Of a stretch of DNA of 64,000 nt, positions 36,431 to 45,455 are shown one piece after another (position 1 is the first letter of the stretch; each line of letters begins with the position of its first letter). The DNA is from JAADEM01 sp965371855 (lineage in GTDB: Bacteria > Bacteroidota > Bacteroidia > Bacteroidales > Marinilabiliaceae): assembly GCA_965371855.1 (NCBI GenBank), contig CBDUZZ010000010.1:1-64000 (forward strand). The letters run 5' to 3'. The notes below the pieces were generated by a model. The model searched no databases and was not told the origin of the DNA. It saw only the letters and a list, made by a program, of their open reading frames with translations. The position numbers and the translations under genes were made by a program.

Positions 36431-36478
36431 GGAACAAGGAACAAGGTACAAGGTACAAGGTACAAGGAACAAGGAACC
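36429..36478. repeat. 7-bp tandem repeat (GGAACAA / GGTACAA)
   Basis: Seven head-to-tail copies of AAGGAAC or AAGGTAC units follow the nfeD stop codon, overlapping it by two bases. They resemble the simple-sequence spacers elsewhere in the window. No function is evident. Confidence 0.8.
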
Positions 36479-36853
36479 TTTACTATACATAGGGATTCAG
36501 GAGTATTGATTTTTTTGCTTCATTTTTTGTTGTAGAAGGAATGTAATTTCACTTATCTTGATATATTAAGAAATAGGTATACTTTGTACATAAAGAAGAA
36601 ACAAAAGGAATAGTAACTATTTACATACGATATGCCAGCTGAAAAGAGACCGTAATAAGAATATTTTACTACAATCTAAAAAAGAAAAAGAATCGGAACA
36701 GGCTGTCCTTTCGCTGTTAAACACAACTTGTCCCAGACATTTTCGGGATGCTTTTTTGCCATCACACACTTTAGTACAAATTGACAGATTAGAACTAAAA
36801 GTGAAATAGTGTTTTAGTAGAATTAATTTAAAAGATGAGAGGAAAACCAAAAT
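36479..36853. other. Intergenic stretch before the restriction-modification gene
   Basis: No gene is supported in this 375-bp spacer. The part from about 36670 to 36790 is less AT-rich and contains TTCGCTGTTAAACACAACTT, with a broken minus-strand frame. It may be a decayed repeat rather than a gene. A Bacteroidota-type promoter for the following gene was not clearly identified. Confidence 0.4.
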
Positions 36854-39800
36854 ATGAGCTTATTTCAAAAATCAGTAGAAAAGAAATATTTAAACGACCT
36901 TGACTCGACATTAATCGACAAAAAATATACTGATTTTCAAAACTATTTTGGTAATTCCGAGAGACAGGAAAATATACGAAATTCAAAAGAAGAACAATTT
37001 CAGGAAGGATTTTTAAGGGAACTGTTTGTAAATATTCTGGGATATACTTTAAACCCTGAACCTAATTTTAACCTGACCACTGAACTGAAAAATATCTCGA
37101 ATAGCAAAAAAGCTGATGGCGCAATTCTTCGTACAACGGAGCATGCTCCGTTGGGAGATGCTCACGCAGTAATTGAATTAAAATCGACAAATACCACAGA
37201 CCTCGATTCGATAGAAACACAAGCATTCGGGTACAAGAACCATCACCCGAAGTGTATTTATGTGATTACATCTAATTTCGAGAAACTACGCTTTTACATA
37301 CAAAATGCAGTTGACCATATCGATTTTGATTTGTTCAAACTAACAAAAGAACAATTTTCGCTATTATGGCTTTGTTTGGCAAAAGATAACCTGTTAAATG
37401 ATTTACCACTGAAAATAAAAGATTCGTCGGTACTACAGGAGCAAAATATTACTAAAGAATTATATGCAGATTATTCAAAGTTTAGAAGTGATTTATTTGA
37501 AAACATTAAACAAAATAATCCTGAAAAAGATAAGCTTCTTGTATTTAAAAAGGTTCAAAAATTATTAGACCGGTTTCTATTTGTTTTCTTTGCAGAAGAC
37601 AGACAATTATTACCTCCAAATTCAATTAGCGAAATTATTAAACAATGGAAGCAACAATCGGATTGGGGAGATAATGTACGTTTGTATGACAGGTATAAAA
37701 AATATTTTCATTTATTGAATATCGGATGGAAAGGTAAAAAACATGAGATATTTGCCTACAACGGAGGATTGTTTGCTCCTGATGATGTATTGGATAGCTT
37801 GAAAATTGATGATGATGTTTTAGACCAAAATACTTTAACACTAAGTGGCTACAATTTTAACCCTGAGCTAATAGATAATAGCGAATATGGAAATGTAGTT
37901 GATGTAAATATTCTTGGGCATATTTTCGAACATTCATTGGGTGAAATTGAAAATGTTCAGGCTGAAATTAAAGGCGAGAAAGTTGACAGCCAAAAAACAA
38001 AACGAAAAAAAGACGGTATCTTCTATACCCCGAAATACATTACAAAGTACATTGTAGAAAATACAGTTGGCAAACTTTGCAACGAAAAACGGACTGAACT
38101 GAATATTGTTGACGAAGAATATGCCAAAGGAAGAAAGAACCGGAAAAAGGACATTGTAAGAACACTCGACAAAAAACTGGATGAATATCGCAAATGGCTT
38201 TTAACTTTAACCATTCTCGACCCTGCCTGTGGTTCGGGTGCATTTTTAAATCAGGCTTTGGAATTCCTGATAAACGAACACCAAAAAATTGATGAGATGA
38301 GGGCACAGCTTTTTGGAGGGGCAATTATCTTTTCCGACATTACCACCAACATACTTGAAAAATATATATTTGGCGTTGACTTAAACGAAGAATCGGTTGA
38401 AATTGCCAAACTCTCGCTTTGGTTACGCACTGCCCAAAAGGGGCGAAAACTAAACACCCTTAGCAACAATATTAAATGCGGAAACTCGCTAATTGACGAT
38501 CCCGAAATTGCAGGAGACAAAGCATTTAACTGGCAAAACGAATTTCCGAATATTTTTCGAAAGAAAGAGAAAAAGGCATGGCATATTACCACAGCAACAC
38601 ATAATTCGCGCTATTCGCAACGGATGTTCGACAACTATGTAAAAAAAGGAGAACCAGTTTGGCTTTCTGAAAAAGAAGAAATTATTGTAACTAGAACCAT
38701 CGTTGAAATTGCAGAAAAAGATAATCTCAATATTGTTGCGTATAATATTTGCGGTGACCATGCCCATATTCTTTTGGTATGTGAGGAAGAGGAACTTCCG
38801 AAAATATTACAAAAGATAAAGTCTATGTCGGCAAGGGCGTGTAATATCGAAATGGGACGGACAATACTAATGGTAGCCAAAGGGGAGCATGCTCCCCGTA
38901 CAGAACAGGATGCATCGGCACGAACATCGGAGCATGCTCCGATGTCTGCCTCCATATCTAATGTCGAAAAACGGGAGCATGCTCCCGGAAGAGGAAAAAC
39001 ACAATACCACCTCTGGACACAAAAGTTTGGGCAAAAAGAAATAACTACCGAAAAACAACTATGGAATACGATAGAATATATCCGAAATAACCGTGTGAAG
39101 CATGGGCTGGACGACCAGAACAAAGGAGCTTGCTCCCTTGTTGGTAGCGAAACCGCTACCGGAGAAAAAGAAAAAAATCTCGAAAAAATCATCGAAAATA
39201 TGACCTGCACCCGCGAACACGCCTTCCGAACAGAATACTCTGGCGGTTTTGATGTGGTGATTGGAAATCCGCCGTATGTACGAGCCGAATTATTGGGAGA
39301 GTTTACCGAATATCTAAAACAAAAGTATTCTGTATTCAATTCTTCTGGTGATTTGTTTTCCTATTTTTATGAAAAATCATTTAAACTACTTAAAGTTGAA
39401 ATCGGGTTATTTGGCTTCATCTCTAATACATTCGACAAAACAACCGCAGGAATTAGCATCAGAGAATATTTACAAAAAGAAGTTTTATTTCTAAAATATA
39501 TTGATTTTACAGAGGTGCAAATATTTGAAGGAGCGACTACTTACCCTGTAATAATTATTGCTCAAAATAAAAAAAGGATTAACGGTACATTCCAATTTAT
39601 TAAGATTCCAAAGTCGAGCCAATCACGTCTAATCGACATTGATTTACGCTCTTCGGTGCAAGTTGCTCAAAATTCGCTTGATAAGGTAAACTGGAGTTTT
39701 AAAAGTGAGTTAGCGGTAAAACTAATTGATAAACTAAAAAAGAATAAAACTATTAAGGAATTTTATTGCAAATGCTATTATGGTGTAAAAACTGCACTTA

Positions 39801-40711
39801 ATGAAGCATTTATTATTTCAAAATCTTATGAAGTTGGGGAACATGTAAAACCAATATTTGAAGGAAAAGAACTTTCGAAATGGGTGAGCCAGCAAAGTGT
39901 TCAACAATTAATTCTTTTTGAAAGCAAGTGGACGAAGAAAATATATGGTGATGAAATTACAGAAGAATTAGCTCTCTCAAAATTAAAAAATAATTTCACT
40001 GAATTAATAAACCATATTTTGCCACTTGAAGAAAGGGCGAAGAAAAGGTATGATAAAGGAGATTTCTATTGGGAATTAAGAAATTGTGCTTATTACAATT
40101 TATTTGAAAAACCAAAAGTTGTATTTCCTAACCTTCAAAACAAAAACAAATTTGCTTTCGATGAAACTGGTGCATACATAAACGCACCGGCTGTAATTCT
40201 TCCAACAAACGATAAGTATTTAACTGCAATTCTAAACTCAAAATTGGTTTGGTATTTCCTTACAAATATTTGTGTTATGAGAAGTGGTGGTTACATTGAG
40301 GTTAAACCGCAATATTTTGAACAGATTCCTTTACCCGAAGTATCAGAACAACTTAAATCTGATTTGGAATTAATCACCGAAAGAATTATATCCAGTACTT
40401 CTGAATCACATAACCTAAGTGGTAAGTTTGTCAGGTTACTAAAAAGCAAATTCGAGAATATAAAAATTACCAAAAAACTTGAAAAGTGGTTTGACTTAAA
40501 TTTTGTTGATTTCCAAAAAGAACTAAAAAAACAGAAAATTAAATTATCCTTGTCCGATGAATCTGATTGGATTGATTTCTTTGAGCAACAAATAAAAATA
40601 TATTCGGAGGTTTCAAATTCGATTACTTCGATTGAAAAAGAAATCGACCAAATGGTTTATGAGTTGTATGGTTTGAGTGAGGAGGAGATTAAAATTATAG
40701 AAAATGTCTGA
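36854..40711 (+). CDS. Type IIG-like restriction-modification enzyme interrupted by a Y1 transposase-like domain
   Basis: This 1285-residue chain combines cleavage, methylation and recognition. Residues 40-180 resemble a PD-(D/E)xK nuclease (KKADGAI Asp88; HAVIELK Glu108, Lys110). Residues 385-568 and 797-900 form an N6-adenine methyltransferase with DPACGSGAF at 456 and NPPYV at 805. Residues 1040-1150 are a TaqI-like specificity region (ERAKKRYDKGDFYWELRN). Residues about 569-796 do not belong: they are a Y1/RAYT-type transposase domain with HUH residues His636 and His638 and Tyr742. The reading frame stays open throughout. The insert sits just before motif IV, so activity is uncertain. Confidence 0.85.
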   Translation: MSLFQKSVEKKYLNDLDSTLIDKKYTDFQNYFGNSERQENIRNSKEEQFQEGFLRELFVNILGYTLNPEPNFNLTTELKNISNSKKADGAILRTTEHAPLGDAHAVIELKSTNTTDLDSIETQAFGYKNHHPKCIYVITSNFEKLRFYIQNAVDHIDFDLFKLTKEQFSLLWLCLAKDNLLNDLPLKIKDSSVLQEQNITKELYADYSKFRSDLFENIKQNNPEKDKLLVFKKVQKLLDRFLFVFFAEDRQLLPPNSISEIIKQWKQQSDWGDNVRLYDRYKKYFHLLNIGWKGKKHEIFAYNGGLFAPDDVLDSLKIDDDVLDQNTLTLSGYNFNPELIDNSEYGNVVDVNILGHIFEHSLGEIENVQAEIKGEKVDSQKTKRKKDGIFYTPKYITKYIVENTVGKLCNEKRTELNIVDEEYAKGRKNRKKDIVRTLDKKLDEYRKWLLTLTILDPACGSGAFLNQALEFLINEHQKIDEMRAQLFGGAIIFSDITTNILEKYIFGVDLNEESVEIAKLSLWLRTAQKGRKLNTLSNNIKCGNSLIDDPEIAGDKAFNWQNEFPNIFRKKEKKAWHITTATHNSRYSQRMFDNYVKKGEPVWLSEKEEIIVTRTIVEIAEKDNLNIVAYNICGDHAHILLVCEEEELPKILQKIKSMSARACNIEMGRTILMVAKGEHAPRTEQDASARTSEHAPMSASISNVEKREHAPGRGKTQYHLWTQKFGQKEITTEKQLWNTIEYIRNNRVKHGLDDQNKGACSLVGSETATGEKEKNLEKIIENMTCTREHAFRTEYSGGFDVVIGNPPYVRAELLGEFTEYLKQKYSVFNSSGDLFSYFYEKSFKLLKVEIGLFGFISNTFDKTTAGISIREYLQKEVLFLKYIDFTEVQIFEGATTYPVIIIAQNKKRINGTFQFIKIPKSSQSRLIDIDLRSSVQVAQNSLDKVNWSFKSELAVKLIDKLKKNKTIKEFYCKCYYGVKTALNEAFIISKSYEVGEHVKPIFEGKELSKWVSQQSVQQLILFESKWTKKIYGDEITEELALSKLKNNFTELINHILPLEERAKKRYDKGDFYWELRNCAYYNLFEKPKVVFPNLQNKNKFAFDETGAYINAPAVILPTNDKYLTAILNSKLVWYFLTNICVMRSGGYIEVKPQYFEQIPLPEVSEQLKSDLELITERIISSTSESHNLSGKFVRLLKSKFENIKITKKLEKWFDLNFVDFQKELKKQKIKLSLSDESDWIDFFEQQIKIYSEVSNSITSIEKEIDQMVYELYGLSEEEIKIIENV
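37134..37153. repeat. Perfect 20-bp palindrome in the nuclease domain
   Basis: CAACGGAGCATGCTCCGTTG is self-complementary. In frame it encodes TTEHAPL and lies between the presumed catalytic Asp88 and Glu108 codons. Confidence 0.9.
38882..38897. repeat. Perfect 16-bp palindrome (copy 2)
   Basis: GGGGAGCATGCTCCCC encodes GEHAP within the transposase-like insert. Confidence 0.9.
38925..38944. repeat. Perfect 20-bp palindrome (copy 3)
   Basis: CATCGGAGCATGCTCCGATG encodes TSEHAPM. It shares the 12-bp core of the other copies, while its outer arms differ but remain complementary. Confidence 0.9.
38972..38987. repeat. Perfect 16-bp palindrome (copy 4)
   Basis: CGGGAGCATGCTCCCG encodes REHAPG. 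It is spaced 47 bp (start to start) from copy 3, and copy 3 is 43 bp after copy 2. Confidence 0.9.
39118..39160. repeat. Imperfect palindrome (copy 5) followed by a second hairpin
   Basis: AACAAAGGAGC pairs with GCTCCCTTGTT with one mismatch around TT. Directly after it, GGTAGCG (39143-39149) pairs with CGCTACC (39154-39160). Both are in frame and lie between the Tyr helix and the resumption of the methyltransferase domain. Confidence 0.8.
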
Positions 40712-40817
40712 ACTGGGATTTTATGGATGAATGGGATTATGGGATTTTTGAAATCCAGTTAATCAGAATAAGCCCATGAATCAAGGTTCAGAAAATGGAT
40801 GACAAATTGAAAGTACG
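40712..40817. repeat. Phased TGGGATT-type repeat spacer
   Basis: The spacer holds TGGGATTTTATGGATGAATG, then GGGATTATGGGATTTTTGAA, an imperfect internal repetition, and ATCCAGTTAATCAGAATAAG. Similar strings commonly accompany small GxxExxY genes, one remnant of which follows. Confidence 0.45.
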
Positions 40818-41153
40818 ATGAAATACGAAGAACTAAAAGCAATTATTCATCTGGAAGATGTGTATCTTGCACAAGCTATTAATTATCTTGAAGCTTACGA
40901 TTTGGAAATAGGTCTGTTAATTAACTTTGGAGCAAAAAGCCTCGATTATCAGCACACCGTCCCTTCGCTTTCAGGCACATTTGGCATTCGCACGAGGTTT
41001 GCCTTCAATCCAAAAAAGCCTTCAGACCCGTCACTCTCCACCGCCCTGACCGAGAAACATTGCAGTAAAATAAAAGCATTTGATTTGATGGAAAGAAGAC
41101 AGCCAGCATATAACAAAGTATCATATGTCATTGGGCAGCAAATGGTAAATTGA
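40818..41153 (+). pseudogene. GxxExxY-family remnant with an internal deletion
   Basis: The first codons (MKYEEL) match the usual GxxExxY start and are joined directly to the family's end (LAQAINYLEAYDLEIGLLIN followed by FGAKSLDYQ). The name-giving G-x2-E-x2-Y segment and the central nuclease-like part are missing. Intact members are about 125 residues. The codons after about 40960 have a different, low-quality protein character (SDPSLSTALTEKH) and are probably non-coding read-through. GxxExxY proteins are of unknown function, commonly mobile and multi-copy. Confidence 0.55.
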
Positions 41154-41201
41154 AACATGAGTACAAATAATAAACATCCCAAATTTAATATAGGACTTAT
41201 T

Positions 41202-42083
41202 TTACCATAGATGAAACGTGACTACCCCCTGAATTATTTTTCCTGTTTCCGGGTCGAGTTGTGAGCCGAACATACTGTGCGGTATAGCGTAAATAGCCAG
41301 CATCACAACTGCTGCTGTGATAGTCCAGAAACGAGATGGTTTTCTGAAATTCATATAAAGGGCAATAGTCCAGAAGATGGCAGCAATAAGAGTCTTGTTA
41401 TCGGTAAGATCCCAGCCGAAAGGTACACCTGTCCAGAAGTCACCGAATGCAAACTTCTGAACGATAGGGCCAAACATCAGGCCCCCAATCGCAATAAATA
41501 TGGAGGTTAAAATGGCCATGTTTACAAAATTTCTTGTATTCAATTTGCTGAGTATGCCTTTCTCTTTTTCAGTAAAATCAACAATGTTAAAAATGGCCAT
41601 AATAGCTGTTACATTACTAAATAGCATGGCAAGAAACATGGCAATAACATGCGGCAAAAGCCAATGCAGAGGAACAGGATCCTTGAAGCGTATTATCTGT
41701 TTTGGAATATTGTATGTGTTGTTTCCGTCAGAAATTGTTGCTGTATATTCAAGCTTTCCTGCGGCAGCTTGTTGAGGCAAAGTAGCTTCGTAGTGGTCAG
41801 TTATGAAATTGAATGATACTAATTTGAAATCTCCATTTGTTGGGTATTTTCGATAATTTATTGATGCTTTAATATTAGGGTCATTTACTTCGAGTACCAT
41901 AATGTATGGCTTGGAAACATCGTCAGGTGTTGTTTCACCGCTCCTGGCAAGCTTAAGGGAATAATCCTTCCCGTTTAAAGAAACATCCTGTTTGTATGGA
42001 TAAGTAGGTCCGGTCATTTTTTGATATGCAGCAACGGATATTGTAAATACTATTCCGAATATCCAGATCAATGTTTTTTTCAT
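41202..42083 (-). CDS. Polytopic membrane protein of unknown function
   Basis: The 293-residue protein has an N-terminal membrane anchor followed by a ~130-residue extracytoplasmic beta-rich domain (TGPTYPYKQDVSLNGKDYSL) that looks immunoglobulin-like. Four or five C-terminal membrane helices follow, including FWTGVPFGWDLTDNKTLIAA. His residues in HWLLPHVIAMF near the membrane border could bind heme or metal, but this is speculation. It resembles conserved Bacteroidota proteins without a known role. It is transcribed alone; its own 3' end has no obvious hairpin. Confidence 0.7.
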   Translation of the reverse strand: MKKTLIWIFGIVFTISVAAYQKMTGPTYPYKQDVSLNGKDYSLKLARSGETTPDDVSKPYIMVLEVNDPNIKASINYRKYPTNGDFKLVSFNFITDHYEATLPQQAAAGKLEYTATISDGNNTYNIPKQIIRFKDPVPLHWLLPHVIAMFLAMLFSNVTAIMAIFNIVDFTEKEKGILSKLNTRNFVNMAILTSIFIAIGGLMFGPIVQKFAFGDFWTGVPFGWDLTDNKTLIAAIFWTIALYMNFRKPSRFWTITAAVVMLAIYAIPHSMFGSQLDPETGKIIQGVVTFHLW

Positions 42084-42268
42084 AGGTTTGATTTATTAAA
42101 TAAAAATATTGTGAGTTTTTCAATTGATTTAATCCGTAAGGAAGACGCATATCCCTACGAACTGTTTTTGCAACAACAGGTAAACAAATAATCTTTATGA
42201 ATGTTTTCTTCAGATATACAAAAATACTTTATTTAGCCCTTTAACCATATATCTATAGAACCATAGAA

Positions 42269-44029
42269 TTATAACTCAATCAACAACTTCTCTTTTTCGC
42301 CGCCACGTTCTATTTCAACAACAATACGTTGTCCCTTTTCACATTTTGCAAGTCGATACATATAATCATAAATGCTGGTTACCGGTTTCTCTTCAATGCC
42401 AATTATTATATCTCCTTTTTTCATGCCTCCGGTATCGGCAGGGCCACCCGGGCGAACGCCGTCAACAGCTAATCCTTTAACATCAGAAGTAAAGCCCGGA
42501 ATAATTCCTAAAGTAACTTTTAACCGGCGGCGAGATGCGGTAGGTTGTTTTGTTTCTGTTTTTGTCAAAGTAATTGGTTGGTCACTTTTTGCGTAAACAG
42601 ATGCTATGTCGTAAATGAGTTTGGTAACCTGCTCTTCTCCATGATAGTTTATAAACTGAACATCATCACCCGGAGTATGATAGTCATCGTGGACACCGGT
42701 AGTGATAAACAGAACGGGTATGTTTTCAAAATAAAACGACGAATGATCTGAAGGCCCTGACCCCTGAGGGTTCTTAACTGCCTTGAAATCGTAGTTTTTC
42801 AGGGAAATATCAATGATTGAATCTGCTTCAAGCGCAGTACCTGTTCCTCCTATCGACATACGTTTTAATGAATCCAGGCGACCTACCATATCCATATTCA
42901 ACATGGCTTTAACTTTTTTCAAGTCGATAACAGGATGTGATACGAAATATTTCGATCCGATAAGTCCCATCTCTTCAGCACCGAAAGCAATAAATACAAC
43001 ACTACGTTCCATGGGTTTCTGGCCTATTTTTTGAGCAAGCTCAATAAGTGCAGCTACACCGGAAGCATTGTCATCAGCACCATTATGAACAGCTACAGTA
43101 TCGGGTCGTCTTGAACCTGAACCCGGGCCTCCCATGCCAAGATGGTCGTAATGGCCTCCTGCAACAATGTATTCATCGGGTGTTTTTGTGCCTTTTACCA
43201 TGCCTACAACATTATGGGTAGTAACCTTTTGGAAAAAGACATCTGTGGTTGCATTTATTTTTTGTGATGTTACAAATGAGTTGGGTCTCTTTTTTGAGGT
43301 TAATGTTTCTTCTAATTTTTCAATTGTTTTTCCTGATGAAGCAAGTATTCTGTTTGCAAGGTTTCTGCTTATTTGAATAACAGGTATTGATGAAGATGAT
43401 ATGCTCTGGTCAAACTTTATTTTATCCAGCTTATCTTCTTTATCAAAATCTAAAGTGTTAACAAGGAGTAATCCTGCTGCTCCATGGTCGATGGCAGTCA
43501 TTACCTTATACCGGTCGTTGCTGTATGTAGCATATGGGCTTTGAGGGTTATCCAAATCAGGGTCCACTCGAAATGCCAACACCCATTTCCCGTTAACATC
43601 AATCCCGTCATAGTCATTCCAATTCAGGGAGTCATCTTTGATATCAAAACCAAAACCTGCGAATACAACATTACTATTTAGTGTTTTATTACCGGAGAAT
43701 CCCATAGGAACAAAATCATTATTTATCAGGGCTTTATCACCGTTTATTTCAAAACTGTTGTTTTTCCCGGCCTTTACTTTTGTAACAACGTCAAAGTATT
43801 GATATCCGTTATCAGCCAAAAGTGTAAGTCCTGCCTCTTTAAAACGTTGTTTTATATATAATGCAGCAAGAGAATCACCTTCGGTTCCGGGTTTTCTTCC
43901 TTTGAGTTCATCGGAAGCCAGATAGTAAATATGATCTTTTATCTCATTTTGGTCGATCTCAGAATTGTAGTTTTTCGTACAACCGGATAAAGAGAGGATA
44001 ACAGTAAAAATAAATAGATTCGTTTTCAT
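42269..44029 (-). CDS. M28 family zinc aminopeptidase with PA and PDZ domains (lipoprotein)
   Basis: The 586-residue protein has a lipobox (LSLSGC, Cys17). A protease-associated domain spans about 90-230. The M28 core has the zinc ligands in GGHYDHLG, NGADDNASG, AFGAEEMG, NMDMVGR and HDDYHTPGD, and a C-terminal PDZ domain follows (GGPADTGGMKKGDIIIGIE). It is a co-catalytic di-zinc peptidase of the cell envelope that trims N-terminal residues from peptides. All catalytic residues are present. The gene stands alone. Confidence 0.95.
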   Translation of the reverse strand: MKTNLFIFTVILSLSGCTKNYNSEIDQNEIKDHIYYLASDELKGRKPGTEGDSLAALYIKQRFKEAGLTLLADNGYQYFDVVTKVKAGKNNSFEINGDKALINNDFVPMGFSGNKTLNSNVVFAGFGFDIKDDSLNWNDYDGIDVNGKWVLAFRVDPDLDNPQSPYATYSNDRYKVMTAIDHGAAGLLLVNTLDFDKEDKLDKIKFDQSISSSSIPVIQISRNLANRILASSGKTIEKLEETLTSKKRPNSFVTSQKINATTDVFFQKVTTHNVVGMVKGTKTPDEYIVAGGHYDHLGMGGPGSGSRRPDTVAVHNGADDNASGVAALIELAQKIGQKPMERSVVFIAFGAEEMGLIGSKYFVSHPVIDLKKVKAMLNMDMVGRLDSLKRMSIGGTGTALEADSIIDISLKNYDFKAVKNPQGSGPSDHSSFYFENIPVLFITTGVHDDYHTPGDDVQFINYHGEEQVTKLIYDIASVYAKSDQPITLTKTETKQPTASRRRLKVTLGIIPGFTSDVKGLAVDGVRPGGPADTGGMKKGDIIIGIEEKPVTSIYDYMYRLAKCEKGQRIVVEIERGGEKEKLLIEL

Positions 44030-44185
44030 CGTAAGGTGATTATGTTTTTACGATGACAAATATGTGAAAAATATTTCAGGTATTATGGTTTGTCTGTTAC
44101 GTTTTGTTGGGATAACTAATTTTTTACAAACAAAGGCTTTACTCATATTAAAAAGAAGTATTTTTGTTCTATAAATAAATAGTTG

Positions 44186-45388
44186 ATGCAAAAGAAGCGT
44201 GTAGTAATAGGTTTATCTGGTGGAGTAGATTCCAGTGTGGCTGCTTATGTTCTGAAAGAACAGGGCTATGATGTGATAGGTCTGTTCATGAAAAACTGGC
44301 ACGATACAACAGGAGTGCTGAAAGCTGATTGCCCGTGGTTGGATGATAAGTTCGATGCACAAGCTGTTGCTATGAAACTCAGTTTCCCTTTTCATGTGGT
44401 TGATTTGAGTGATCAGTACCGTAAGCGGGTTGTGGACTATATGTTTTCGGAGTATGAGAAAGGACGAACACCAAACCCTGATGTGCTTTGCAATAGGGAA
44501 ATCAAGTTTGATGTATTCATGGATAAGGCTCTTGAACTGGGAGCTGACTTTGTGGCAACAGGGCATTACTGTCGTAAAGAAACTATTGAAATTGATGGGA
44601 AGCCTGTTTACAGACTGCTTGCCGGTAGTGATAAAAATAAAGACCAGAGTTATTTCCTTTGCCAACTGTCGCAGAAACAACTTGAGAAAGCTCTGTTCCC
44701 AATTGGTGATGTTGAAAAACCCGAGGTACGTCGTATAGCCGGAGAATTAAATCTTATCACTGCACATAAAAAAGATTCTCAGGGAATATGCTTTGTAGGT
44801 AAGGTTGATTTACCTGTTTTTTTACAGCAGCAGCTTGAGTCTAAGAAGGGAAAAGTGTTTTTAATTCCTGATGACAGCGAACTATTCAACAGGAATTGGC
44901 AAGATGCAAAAATTGATAAGCCTTCTGATGAAGTTTTGGATACATTTTCTCAACCATATCCTTTTCACCCCAAATATGGTAAGAAGATAGGGGAGCATAA
45001 CGGGGCACATTTTTATACAATTGGTCAGCGAAAGGGTTTGGATTTAGGAGGTTTTGCTGAGGCTTTGTTTGTTACAGGCATTAATGTTGAGTATAATCAG
45101 GTTTATGTTGGGATGGGGAAGAAGCACCCCGGTTTGTTCCGTGACGTATTGGTGATAAACAGAGATGAGGTTCACTGGGTTCGTCCTGACCAGGCTATGG
45201 AAGAAGGAGAAACTCGCCGTTATTTAGTTAGGATACGATATCGCCAACCCTTGCAAAAAGCTACTTTGCACTGTCGGAATAGAGGGATGTATATAGTTTT
45301 TGATGAACCGCAAAGAGGCATTACTTCAGGGCAGTTTGCCGCCTGGTACGATGGTGAAGAGCTTGTAGGTTCCGGGGTTATTCAATGA
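44186..45388 (+). CDS. mnmA: tRNA-specific 2-thiouridylase MnmA
   Basis: The enzyme thiolates U34 of tRNA-Lys, -Glu and -Gln. The start is the ATG at 44186; a TTG directly upstream is less likely. It has the PP-loop GLSGGVDSSVAAYVL, the first catalytic Cys in TPNPDVLCNREIKF, and the tRNA-recognition stretch GADFVATGHYC. SQGICFVG carries the second catalytic Cys. A C-terminal beta-barrel completes a 400-residue protein, close to the family's usual 360-380. It is a single gene in a region of otherwise unrelated neighbours. Confidence 0.96.
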   Translation: MQKKRVVIGLSGGVDSSVAAYVLKEQGYDVIGLFMKNWHDTTGVLKADCPWLDDKFDAQAVAMKLSFPFHVVDLSDQYRKRVVDYMFSEYEKGRTPNPDVLCNREIKFDVFMDKALELGADFVATGHYCRKETIEIDGKPVYRLLAGSDKNKDQSYFLCQLSQKQLEKALFPIGDVEKPEVRRIAGELNLITAHKKDSQGICFVGKVDLPVFLQQQLESKKGKVFLIPDDSELFNRNWQDAKIDKPSDEVLDTFSQPYPFHPKYGKKIGEHNGAHFYTIGQRKGLDLGGFAEALFVTGINVEYNQVYVGMGKKHPGLFRDVLVINRDEVHWVRPDQAMEEGETRRYLVRIRYRQPLQKATLHCRNRGMYIVFDEPQRGITSGQFAAWYDGEELVGSGVIQ

Positions 45389-45455
45389 GTCAATGATTGA
45401 AGGATGTGGTAATGTGATGATGAGTTAGTATGTGATTCCTCAATTCCTCAATTCC

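Larger units (their letters stand above)
38573..39230 (+). mobile_element. In-frame Y1 (REP-associated tyrosine) transposase-like insert in the methyltransferase domain
   Basis: The segment begins AWHITTATHNSRYSQRM, like the opening strand of Y1_Tnp proteins. It continues with AYNICGDHAHILLVC (the HUH pair) and ends with WNTIEYIRNNRVKHGL (catalytic Tyr on the C-terminal helix). It separates PNIF from GGFDVVIGNPPY, which would be contiguous in ordinary homologues. It has no separate start or stop. Between the HUH pair and the Tyr, three palindromes are embedded, and a fourth, imperfect one with an adjacent hairpin follows the Tyr. Confidence 0.75.

Noticed and set aside
38635..39339. Long antisense open frame across the transposase-like insert
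   Set aside because: It mirrors the codons of the real gene and contains palindrome-derived Cys/Ser-rich sequence with no protein-family character.
40949..41182. Minus-strand frame overlapping the GxxExxY remnant
   Set aside because: No start context or family resemblance; it belongs to the same low-quality, probably non-coding stretch.
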